This document shows, piece after piece, positions 23,893-33,100 of a stretch of 39,817 nucleotides of DNA. Where the stretch lies: positions 1-39,817 of the IMG/VR virus record IMGVR_UViG_3300021356_000051; one strand, given 5' to 3'. The first letter of the stretch is position 1. Each line of letters opens with the position of its first letter. The stretch comes from a virus. The notes beneath the pieces are model-generated. The model had not been told where the DNA came from and searched no databases. It saw only the letters and a program-made list of their open reading frames with translations. The translations under genes were made by a program, and so were the position numbers.

Positions 23893-24450
23893 ATGGCAAA
23901 CATTACTGAAATTTTAGGTACAGACTCGGTTTCATCTTCAAGACCAGTTATCAACAGTAACTTCGAACTTCTGAACGACGAACTAGCTACAGTTACAGGT
24001 CTATTAGACCCAACAACTGCAGTCCTATCTGGCTTAACAAACGCTACGACTCAAGAACTTAATGTAGTAAATGGTTCTACATTATTTAGAGTAAGTACTG
24101 CCGGTGCATTAATTGGCACTGCAGCTACATTCTCTTCATCTGCGAGCTTTGGTGGTTCAATTGTTAAATCAGGTGTAGGTGGTTCTGCAAGTGCACCAGT
24201 AGCTGCTCCAACGACTATCGATAAGAGCACTTACTTTATGAATGGCAACTATGACATTCCGGCTGGAGCAGATGGGCAAGAAGTTACGTTAATCAATAAG
24301 AGTGGAGGCGCTGCTACTGTAACTGCATCTGGTGTAGTTAGTTTAGGTGCTACTTCTATCTCTTTAGATGGCAACAACTCAACTGTAACATTAAGATGTT
24401 TTGAAAACGTATGGTATGTAATTAGCTCTTACGCTACTACAATATCATAA
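23893..24450 (+). CDS. short tail fibre/baseplate appendage protein
   Basis: The protein has 185 residues. The N-terminus I-T-E-I-L-G-T-D-S-V, then I-N-S-N-F-E-L-L-N-D-E-L, resembles the N-terminus of the fibre gene at 38412 (I-Q-E-I-L-H-P-S-D-S, I-N-Y-N-F-D-Q-I). This suggests a shared attachment module for binding the baseplate. The middle is a Ser/Thr/Ala/Gly-rich, beta-prone region. The C-terminus (I-P-A-G-A-D-G-Q-E-V-T-L-I-N-K, then V-W-Y-V-I-S-S-Y) looks like a small trimeric tip domain common in fibres. It sits between the wedge gene and large baseplate genes, so a short fibre or a cap is likely. Confidence 0.68.
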   Translation: MANITEILGTDSVSSSRPVINSNFELLNDELATVTGLLDPTTAVLSGLTNATTQELNVVNGSTLFRVSTAGALIGTAATFSSSASFGGSIVKSGVGGSASAPVAAPTTIDKSTYFMNGNYDIPAGADGQEVTLINKSGGAATVTASGVVSLGATSISLDGNNSTVTLRCFENVWYVISSYATTIS

Positions 24451-24476
24451 TAATTAAATTAAACCGAAAACTGTAG

Positions 24477-26417
24477 ATGGCAACTCCATTAGTAAGAATA
24501 CCACAACCGCAGGGCGGCACGATGTATGCTTTCGCTTCAGCAGCGAGAGATATTACTAGAGCATTTAACAGCGCTGACATCAATTTTGAGTTTAGTAAAT
24601 TCGCTTTACTAGACTTACCTGATTTCACAGACTCTGTTAACAACTCTAATACTATCGACTTTGAGCTGAAATTGAAAGAGCAATCTGGTGCAGCATATAA
24701 CGCCAATATGCCGAATGTGGATTTCGCACAAACATTCCAAAATTATGCATTGAATTTAGAAGAGCTACTTCTAAAGGACGATGACTATGACCCAATCATC
24801 TTGGCATCTGACGCTGAGAAGATTTTCTTTAAGTGGTTATCAGCTCTAGGTGCAATTGATTTTAGACCGACTGACTCTAATGAGTCTTCTACAGGAGCTT
24901 ACGCTGAGAACGATAACGCAATCTTAGGTGGCTCGAACTACGATAGAGTAGTTAAGTACTTAGGTAGTATTGACGCTGAGAACGACGTAGCATATCAAGG
25001 CAATACTTACCATGAGGTTTATATTAACGTGCCGACATCGGTAGGTTATACGCCTCTGGTGTTGTTTAAACCAACAGAGTATAATACCTCTGCAACTAAA
25101 CTTTATTTAGATGCAAACAATGTAAACGTTGAGGGTAGAGAGGGACAAACACACCCTGACCCTAATATCAACCTATTGCCTGTAGTAGATGCTGGTTCAA
25201 CAGCTAACACTGCGGCTTATTATGATATTGCAACTAATGCTACAAACTCAGTTCAAATTGACTGGGACACGGCTTCTTACGAGCCAATTCAAAATAATCC
25301 AGATGTTCAATCACTACTGGATTATGCAAAGACTGGACAACAGTTCAGATTTAATGCCGTTTTAGTTTATTACGATTTATATAGTTCTTCTATTCCTGCG
25401 AATAGATCAACAAACCTATATGGTATCTTAATCCTAGATGATATTACAGATTCTTATGGGCCTGGATCTAAAATCCACGAACAAATTAAATTTAAGCCAA
25501 ATGAAGTTACTGGCTTAAATGGTAATGCGTTCTCATTAAAGTTAAATCTTAAATTTAACTCTTCATTAGATAACGTAGGTGTTGAGACAAGTGTAAATGA
25601 CTTTACTACTTTCTCAATGGACTTATTCATGGACACCACTACTGCGTTAGAGAATGCAACCGAGCTGTTATTACAAGCTAATAATAGATATAATAAAATT
25701 GTAGAGAGATTAGACTCGTTAGAGAATATTATTTTAGGCACGGCGAAAGCTGCTGCACTAGAAGCTAGAATTCAAGAGTTAGAAGATGACTTTACAGCAT
25801 CGTCTCTACAGTTACAAGATTCAAATGCACTATTAAGCTTAATTAATAATGCACATACAAAAATTAATCAGCTAATTGATGGTACAATTCCAGTAGAATT
25901 ACAGTATAATACAGATGTAATCTTTGCAGGTAAAGGTACTAATGTTGATAAATCAATTGCTGGTAAAATTAAGGTTAATAACTCTGTTGAGGGCTATGTG
26001 GTAAACGATGTATTCCAATGGGATATTGCATCTGGTGTAGTAAGTGGTAGCGTACTAGGAGGTACTAACCTGTTTGATAATTCAAACTCTAATATCAATG
26101 GTGTTTGGACTAAATTAAATTCTTACAGCAACAGATTAAGCTTAAAGAATAAATTGAGTACCGATCCACTAAATGGCAGCCTAAATATATATGTTGATGA
26201 CTCAGTAACTGGCTGGACGTTAGGACAATCTTTCAGAATTGCTTTTGATACAATCGATGTAGATGGTAACAACATTAAAGTTTGGACAAACAAATCAGGT
26301 GGCTGGCAAAATATCGCAGATATTGACCCATCACAACTATTAACGAATAAACCATACATTGAGCTGGTCTGCACAGATCCGGTGAACTTTGTATTTGAAG
26401 TAGATATTTTAAGATAA
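24477..26417 (+). CDS. baseplate structural protein with coiled coil
   Basis: The protein has 646 residues. The N-terminal two thirds look like a mixed beta fold with no recognisable catalytic motif. A predicted coiled coil lies at about 400-460 (R-Y-N-K-I-V-E-R-L-D-S-L-E-N-I, then L-E-A-R-I-Q-E-L-E-D-D-F). The final 180 residues form beta repeats with F-R-I-A-F-D-T-I-D-V-D and W-T-N-K-S-G-G-W-Q-N-I-A. Position after gp7 makes gp8 the T4 counterpart by order, but T4 gp8 has only 334 residues and I see no direct likeness. A trimeric baseplate or fibre-base protein is equally possible. Confidence 0.65.
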   Translation: MATPLVRIPQPQGGTMYAFASAARDITRAFNSADINFEFSKFALLDLPDFTDSVNNSNTIDFELKLKEQSGAAYNANMPNVDFAQTFQNYALNLEELLLKDDDYDPIILASDAEKIFFKWLSALGAIDFRPTDSNESSTGAYAENDNAILGGSNYDRVVKYLGSIDAENDVAYQGNTYHEVYINVPTSVGYTPLVLFKPTEYNTSATKLYLDANNVNVEGREGQTHPDPNINLLPVVDAGSTANTAAYYDIATNATNSVQIDWDTASYEPIQNNPDVQSLLDYAKTGQQFRFNAVLVYYDLYSSSIPANRSTNLYGILILDDITDSYGPGSKIHEQIKFKPNEVTGLNGNAFSLKLNLKFNSSLDNVGVETSVNDFTTFSMDLFMDTTTALENATELLLQANNRYNKIVERLDSLENIILGTAKAAALEARIQELEDDFTASSLQLQDSNALLSLINNAHTKINQLIDGTIPVELQYNTDVIFAGKGTNVDKSIAGKIKVNNSVEGYVVNDVFQWDIASGVVSGSVLGGTNLFDNSNSNINGVWTKLNSYSNRLSLKNKLSTDPLNGSLNIYVDDSVTGWTLGQSFRIAFDTIDVDGNNIKVWTNKSGGWQNIADIDPSQLLTNKPYIELVCTDPVNFVFEVDILR

Positions 26418-26418
26418 T

Positions 26419-29400
26419 ATGAACACTAACAACTCTATATCCAATTCTTTGAAGAAGCTGCTAGAGATTAATACTAATTCTCTAAAGACTTTCGAGCGTA
26501 TTAATGAAGCAGTAACTACAAATGCTAAGGACATCCCGTTAGAGATACTAACTGACGAGGGTACTAAAATAGTATCTATACCAGGGTTTGGTTATATGAA
26601 GAAAGAGCTAGAGAGATTAGATAATAATCTAAAAGCTCTTGCTGGTTTAAGTAAAGGTACTACTAGAGTAAAACTAGCAGATGGTACTTTTCAGAATATT
26701 GTCACTACTTCGTTAAAGACTCCTGCAAATGATATTACTACTTTAGCAAGACCAACGGCTTTTGCTTCTAAACCTAATTATTTTGCAGAGGATTTCTTAA
26801 ACCCAATGTTAACTACATCGATCGATGTAAGTGGTCAGATTCCAAACGACACAGAAAGAGTCTTAATAAAAAGAATTTTATTTGACGGTACTAATCAAGT
26901 TGCTGTAGACTTCTTTAATGAGAACTACAGAAATCAGGATAACATTGATTATCTAACTGCGATTAGAGATATTGTCAACAACAATATTGCATATACACTT
27001 GACGAAGAGTTAAGAGATATGCCTTATAGAACTACACAGTTTACTGGTAGATTTGATGTTCTTTCAATTTCTAACTCTCAGAGAGAAGTTGTAGAAGAGG
27101 GAGTAACTACAAAACAAGCTATCAAACTTTATACTCTAGACAGTTTAACTTACTCGGATAACGATAAAGATCTAGATGATACTGAATTACTCCGCGTAGG
27201 AGACCAACTGATGGTCACTGGTGGTTCTAAAAACACAAGATATAAGATTAGTAAGCTAGATGCTTCGACGCGTCAGGTTGAATTAGAATTAGTAGAGGGC
27301 TATGAGGCCATCAAGATCGGTGCAGGTACTCTGTCTATCTACAAGGTAGAAGACAATAATTTATCGATTGAAGTACCTATTGGATTTGATGAGAGAATCT
27401 TAATGTTTGTAAAAGCAGTAGATCCTGAATCTAAGATATTAGCTGAAAGCTGGTCACCTGGTGTTGGCTTCTACTCAAACGACCTAGAGGTGATACAAGA
27501 AGATGGTTCAATTATTTTATTAGCTGATTATTACAAAGAGAATGTGGCTGACTTTGGTAGACTTATTACGTCTATTAAAGAAGATAATATTCCTCCGGCG
27601 ACGGTAGGTGTAACTCCTAATGCTCCAACTCTAGTAGCTGATAATTTTAAAGTAGTTCAGATTAACAAACATTTAACTGAGAATGACGCTGCTGATAAAA
27701 TTAAGAAATTATCTGCTGATAAAGCCACTGTTGAAGAGGCTGTTAAGAAGTTAGATGATACTATTACTAAGAAGAGATCTGAAATAGCAACTAAAAAGTA
27801 TGAGTCTCAGGTACAGAAAGATAAAGATAAATCTGAATTAAACTCATTAATTGAAGAGAGAACTTCTGAGGCTAAATTATACAACTCGATTGTAACACAA
27901 ATTCAATCTTTATCAGCATCATCAAACGCTGCTAAGATTACACCTAAATACAGAATTAGAGGTTTCTGGTCGGTACCTGCGCCTAAACAAGTTGCAGATA
28001 CTCTAGATCAGAATGTCGTACAGTTTATTGTACAATATAGATACTTGTCGACTTCTGGCAAAGCTGCTGAAGTTGCACAGCTTAAATTCACAGAGGAAGA
28101 TAGAGAGAAAGCAGCAGTATTCTCAAACTGGAATGAAGTTAAGACTAAAGTTAGAGAAAGAGCTAAGTCAATTGACAATAACGGCAATATTGCTGATAAA
28201 TTTACATGGCAAGATACTAAGATCGAGGATGGTCAAGAGATTAACTTTAACCAGTTAGATATTGCGATTAACCAAGGTGAATTAGTAGAGATTAGAATTA
28301 AGTCTGTCTCTGAGGCTGGTTTCCCTGCTAATCCAATGTTATCTGATTGGTCAGAGCCAGTTCAAGTATCTTTCCCAGAAGAAGAAATTGATACAACGGA
28401 TGTTGCTGCAGTAGTCGAGGTTAACACTGCTGAACTTGCTAAAGTTCAAATTACAGAGGAGTTAACTGCACAGGGAGTATTCACTCACGTTAGTGATGCG
28501 TTTACTGCTAATGAAAACTACTATGCACACGTTGCAACTAATATAGCATCTGGATTCTTATCTCCGGAACAAAAACCAATTTCAGTCTATGACAAGATAG
28601 CGGAGTTAGAAGCTCAGATCGCAGGTCTTAAATCTGACGTTGAAGCAGAGGTTGGTGAATTGGTTGTTAAGATTGTCGCAGAAGACGGTTCAGTAACTAA
28701 CATTGCTAAAGACACTACAACTCAGTTATTTGCTGGTTACTATGTAGACGAAGTTGCAGATCTAACGGTTAGAAAAGGACATATTGTAACTAAAACATTT
28801 AAGTTACAGTTAGAAAATAGTAAAGCTACTAAATTAGAGTTAGTATCTAGACTAATTGGTGATAGAACTAAACCTGTTTACAGATCTTTCGGTAATACAG
28901 CTGGCGATCCGTATGACAATAACTTCGGTGTTGGTAATAACGACCAAGGTGGTACGGGTATTGATGTTAAAGTTAATAGAGATAACTACTATCAAGAAGA
29001 GGGTAACTACGATCTAGTACCTGTTCAATATCAGAACGTAACAGTTGGCTCAGGAGCTGGCGCTGGAGAATATGCTGAAACACATCAGGCTCCATATCAG
29101 TCTGCTCAAAGAAGGGGTCAGTTTATCTACAGCAGATATATGGACATAGCTAATCAGAACCCACACTACTTAACGTCACCATTAAACACGTTAGTTAGTA
29201 ATACTGATGCTACAATTGAAGATTATGAATATGCTTTAAGCTTTGCAGGCACAGGCACAGATCCTTGGCCTAACCCAAATAATGATACTTACACGAGTGC
29301 TAACTTTATCTGGGATGGTAGTTTTACAAGTATTGCTAATAACATTGATTGGAGTAATGACTTAATTAAAGTTACTTCTACATCACAAGTTGGTTTAACT

Positions 29401-30120
29401 AACTATAATAACGGTTTATTCTTACATAAAGATCATCCTCTATTAGCTAACTTATGGGACGATGCACAAAATGCTCAAAATTTTGATCTAGAGACTGTTA
29501 AGAAGTCTATGATTTTCTCAATGCCTAAATCTGCAACACAGGGTACAGGTACTCAACTACTAAGTATCTTTGGTTATGATTTAAGTACGAACGAGGTGAG
29601 TTCAAAACAACAGATGGCATATCATAGTGGTACAGGCCTGTACGACGCTACGTTAGCAGCGGCAAACAATAACATCATAAGACCTTTAAAAATGTCGTTT
29701 GACTCTAGCGACCAATACTTGCTAGGTGGACAATCATGTGGTGCTTTCTTATTTATGTCACCTGTGAGTGTAGATACTTTAAAAGTGAGCGGTGAAACGA
29801 AGAGATCAGCAAAAGAAATTAAAGCTAAAAAAGATAATGAGTCTAACGCAGTCTCAGTAGATATTGTGTTCCAGTACAGAATGACTGATTACTTTGGTAA
29901 TAACGAGGACACCGATACAGGTAGAATCGGTGGTTTAGCTAGACTCGCATTTAATAACCTAACCTATACAAAGAAAATTGGTTTAGATATTTTTGACAAG
30001 TATGGTGAACAATTCTCGTTTGACTTAGAGGTATTTGCCAAGTACAGTCCTAAAGGAAAGAACTTAAATTCTATTAAAGCTGCGCGACTACTCAGACCTA
30101 TACCTAGAGAGATCCAGTAA
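26419..30120 (+). CDS. large baseplate/tail protein with coiled coil and FnIII-like domain
   Basis: The protein has 1233 residues and starts one base after the preceding stop. Visible parts are an N-terminal helical region with S-L-K-K-L-L-E-I-N-T, a beta-rich body to about 420, and a strongly charged coiled coil at about 430-505 (D-K-I-K-K-L-S-A-D-K-A-T-V-E-E-A). A fibronectin-III-like domain follows at about 515-655 (V-Q-F-I-V-Q-Y-R-Y, then I-R-I-K-S-V-S-E-A-G and W-S-E-P-V-Q-V-S-F). A second short coiled coil lies near 725-755 and a beta-rich C-terminus completes the protein. It ends the operon that begins at the amidoligase. It is probably a peripheral baseplate or fibre-anchor protein; no T4 equivalent can be named. 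Confidence 0.66.
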   Translation: MNTNNSISNSLKKLLEINTNSLKTFERINEAVTTNAKDIPLEILTDEGTKIVSIPGFGYMKKELERLDNNLKALAGLSKGTTRVKLADGTFQNIVTTSLKTPANDITTLARPTAFASKPNYFAEDFLNPMLTTSIDVSGQIPNDTERVLIKRILFDGTNQVAVDFFNENYRNQDNIDYLTAIRDIVNNNIAYTLDEELRDMPYRTTQFTGRFDVLSISNSQREVVEEGVTTKQAIKLYTLDSLTYSDNDKDLDDTELLRVGDQLMVTGGSKNTRYKISKLDASTRQVELELVEGYEAIKIGAGTLSIYKVEDNNLSIEVPIGFDERILMFVKAVDPESKILAESWSPGVGFYSNDLEVIQEDGSIILLADYYKENVADFGRLITSIKEDNIPPATVGVTPNAPTLVADNFKVVQINKHLTENDAADKIKKLSADKATVEEAVKKLDDTITKKRSEIATKKYESQVQKDKDKSELNSLIEERTSEAKLYNSIVTQIQSLSASSNAAKITPKYRIRGFWSVPAPKQVADTLDQNVVQFIVQYRYLSTSGKAAEVAQLKFTEEDREKAAVFSNWNEVKTKVRERAKSIDNNGNIADKFTWQDTKIEDGQEINFNQLDIAINQGELVEIRIKSVSEAGFPANPMLSDWSEPVQVSFPEEEIDTTDVAAVVEVNTAELAKVQITEELTAQGVFTHVSDAFTANENYYAHVATNIASGFLSPEQKPISVYDKIAELEAQIAGLKSDVEAEVGELVVKIVAEDGSVTNIAKDTTTQLFAGYYVDEVADLTVRKGHIVTKTFKLQLENSKATKLELVSRLIGDRTKPVYRSFGNTAGDPYDNNFGVGNNDQGGTGIDVKVNRDNYYQEEGNYDLVPVQYQNVTVGSGAGAGEYAETHQAPYQSAQRRGQFIYSRYMDIANQNPHYLTSPLNTLVSNTDATIEDYEYALSFAGTGTDPWPNPNNDTYTSANFIWDGSFTSIANNIDWSNDLIKVTSTSQVGLTNYNNGLFLHKDHPLLANLWDDAQNAQNFDLETVKKSMIFSMPKSATQGTGTQLLSIFGYDLSTNEVSSKQQMAYHSGTGLYDATLAAANNNIIRPLKMSFDSSDQYLLGGQSCGAFLFMSPVSVDTLKVSGETKRSAKEIKAKKDNESNAVSVDIVFQYRMTDYFGNNEDTDTGRIGGLARLAFNNLTYTKKIGLDIFDKYGEQFSFDLEVFAKYSPKGKNLNSIKAARLLRPIPREIQ

Positions 30121-30141
30121 TATGTCCGCCTTTAAACGGAG

Positions 30142-30149
30142 GATATATA
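30142..30149 (+). promoter_or_regulatory. putative late promoter element GATATATA (P5)
   Basis: The octamer lies in the 64-base gap before the giant gene, 35 bases before its ATG, and directly before a perfect hairpin (30151-30168). It would drive the adhesin and fibre genes separately from the baseplate operon. Confidence 0.5.
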
Positions 30150-30150
30150 C

Positions 30151-30168
30151 TAGAGAAGAAATTCTCTA
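30151..30168 (+). promoter_or_regulatory. 5'-leader hairpin with GAAA tetraloop
   Basis: TAGAGAA, GAAA, TTCTCTA forms a perfect 7-bp stem with a GNRA-class tetraloop. It starts two bases after the P5 octamer, so it would be at or near the 5' end of the giant gene's mRNA, 16 bases before the ATG. A stabilising or translation-controlling leader is likely. No U-run follows, so it is not a standard terminator. Confidence 0.5.
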
Positions 30169-30184
30169 AATAGAATTAAAGTTA

Positions 30185-33100
30185 ATGGCATACGTAGTAT
30201 TACAATTTTCGGCAACAACTTACTTTAGTGCATGGGGCGCAGGACAAGATAATGGTTCTAGCACACAAAACGTAGTATATGATAACGCGCAGCAATCGGG
30301 CACGGCCCTACAGGTGGGTGATGCTGTTTTTTATGAGGATGGTAGTAACTTAGGCAATCCTTCTACAACACCAGTTCAGGATGGTTTCTATTTGTGCCAA
30401 GTGCAAGGCACACCCAACACAGTAGTGCAGATAACATCCGCGGATGTTTCTTCTATAATAGACCAGAGTAATGCCACGACTACAACAACTACAACAAGTA
30501 CAACGACAACGTCGACTACGACTGAAGCCCCGGCTATTGAATGGAACGACAGTTCAACTTTTAATACGTCTTCGGCGGCCACTACTTTAACGAGGTCTTT
30601 TACAATAACTAATAATAGTACTAACTTTACCCAAGGTGATATTGTTGGCTTACCTAACTGGATAACTGTAACCTCTCTATCAACTACAACACAGGGTGGT
30701 ACTATTGAGTTTTCTATATTGGAAAACACTACAGTCACTCCAAGGGATGCTACTATTGAGTTAGAACACCCTGGAGTAAATGGCGTAAAAACAGATCCTG
30801 ACATTACTATCAACCAGGCGGCAGGCGACGCGGTGCCTACCGCTCCGGACTTTAGTCAAATAGTTCAATATACCACAGTAGGTGGAACTGCACAGTTTAC
30901 TCTTGATTTTTCTAATGCGTCTGGTTGGACTAACGTAGGAGGCAGCTCGGTACAAGATGCTGAGTCTTCTTTCGCGAACGATGATTTAAAGATTCAGATT
31001 ATTGAGATTCCAGGTAACATCGAGATCTATGATAACGCTGCATCAGGGACACAGTTAACACAAGTAGCAAACCCTCCGTATGAATTAATTAATCAAGGCG
31101 GTGCGCCTACTCTACTTATTTCCAGTACGAGTTGGACTGGTACAGTGGTGTGGGACTATCAAGTAGAAGACGCTGCTGGTAATACAGTAACAGGTGAGAT
31201 TGAAGTTACTATACAGGAACCTGCTAACCAGGCACCTGACGCAACAGACGCTATTATTACACCTTTTGTAAACGATAGTACAGGTATATTAAAATATTTC
31301 AGTAGAGCTGCAACGGACGACGGAGTTGGCGGCGGCAGCACGACGTTTGAATGGTGGGATAATGATAATCAAACGACTAAAACGCTAGCACAATTAAATA
31401 ATACTATTTTACAATATGGGCAAGTAAGTTTGGCATCCGGTGAGTCTTGGATTTATACACCTGATGCATCAAGTGTTAGACAATTTGGAGACCCTACTCT
31501 TACAGAGACGTTTTACTTTAAAGCAACAGATCAAGACGGTAATGGTCTATCCGATGCTGGTAGTATTGGTACGGTCCAAATAGTTATGTTGTCACCTGGT
31601 AATGAGCGACCAGAATTTACGGTTACTTCTGGCTCGGACACGATGGCACAATATACTCAATTGAGTCAAACTATTACAGCATCAGATCTAGACGGAGATC
31701 CATTAACCTTTTCTATATTACAGGCTCCAGCAGAGGGCGAGTTAACCCTTGTTAACCCTCAATCAAATGAGGTGACTTGGAACTATAACGCGAATGGAGC
31801 TGCTGGAACAGTTACGTTCCAACTACAAGTTACGGATTCAAAGAACGAGAGTGCTCTTACACCGTTTACGATGACAATCAACGTGACAGCGTCGAGTGCT
31901 GTGTTAGTTAATGCATCTCAGTTTCAAGCTAACTCCAATGACGCATGTGCTGCTACAAAAGACCAACCAAAATATTTAGATACTGCGCAAGCTCAAAGCG
32001 TAGATCAGCTAGAGGTAGGTGATATAATTTACCAAGATACAGACTTTAACACTCCGTTAGCCAGTACAAACCAAGCTACTAGATGGGTTGCGGTGGTGCA
32101 ACCTTCTAACCCTACAGTTTCAAGAGCAATTGAAATAGACAGCGATGGTAGGATTGTGAGTATCGTTGAGTGTCAAGTTTCTTTAGGAAATGCTTGGCCT
32201 ATTATTGTAAGCTACGACGAGGATGTTATTGATTTATGTCAGGGCAGCGCAGAGTACAGCTATCAAGAAGTTTATCAGAATATAAGTCAAAATGCAACAC
32301 TGGCAGATGTCGTTACGGCTGGCGGTCAACTATTTAATGATATAGTCGTAGCAAACATATACCTTAGTAACACAGCTCCTAGTGAGTTTACAGTACCATC
32401 GGGTTACTACAATGATACTACATCTAGTGCGGACGGTGAGTATTATGAGTTTCAACAAGGTAGTTGGATCGCTGGTACTAACACAAACAGTTCGAACTCA
32501 TGTCCAGTTGAAATAAATTATCAGACATACAATGTTGGTGTATACTATAATAACGTAGATAGAGACAGCATAGATAATATCTGTTTAGCTAATAGTTCTG
32601 ATTTAATTTTTACTAAACTCTATTTTAGAGGTAATATATTAGATAACATTAGTCAATTATCCGAAGAAGACAAGCTACAGTATTTGTTACAGAATAACCT
32701 AGTGATATTTACATCACAAGAGGGTGCAGATGCGGTGGACTATGACTTAACATGGGACAACACAGTATTCTTAAGCTCTACATTAAACGGTAGTACTTAT
32801 AGTTTACCTGCCCAAAGAAAGTTTGCGATTTGGGAAAACTATAACTCAAGCGGCTACTCTGGTAATTTCACTTGGAAAGGCACAGATAGTTCTGGTTTTG
32901 TTTTGAGGAACGGTGGAGACAACAGCACAGTTTTAGCGGAATGTTCATTATATCCTGCTGGCGCTGGAAGACCTGCTGCAAACTCTATATACTGTCAAGG
33001 TTTAGAGAATAACGCTTGTACATCAGTCGACGGAGTTGCTACATCCCGTGAAAATGTATTCTATGCTTTCTTATCATGTGTAGCTAGATTTGAGGATGGT

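Noticed and set aside
30124-30142. Rho-independent terminator after the 1233-residue protein gene
   Set aside because: The stem has a mismatch and no U-run follows; it may still fold in RNA, but evidence for termination is weak.
30388-30813. Minus-strand 141-codon open frame opposite the giant gene
   Set aside because: It has the same cause, the Thr linker and Thr-rich sequence. There is no start context and no domain, and it lies fully inside a strong coding frame.
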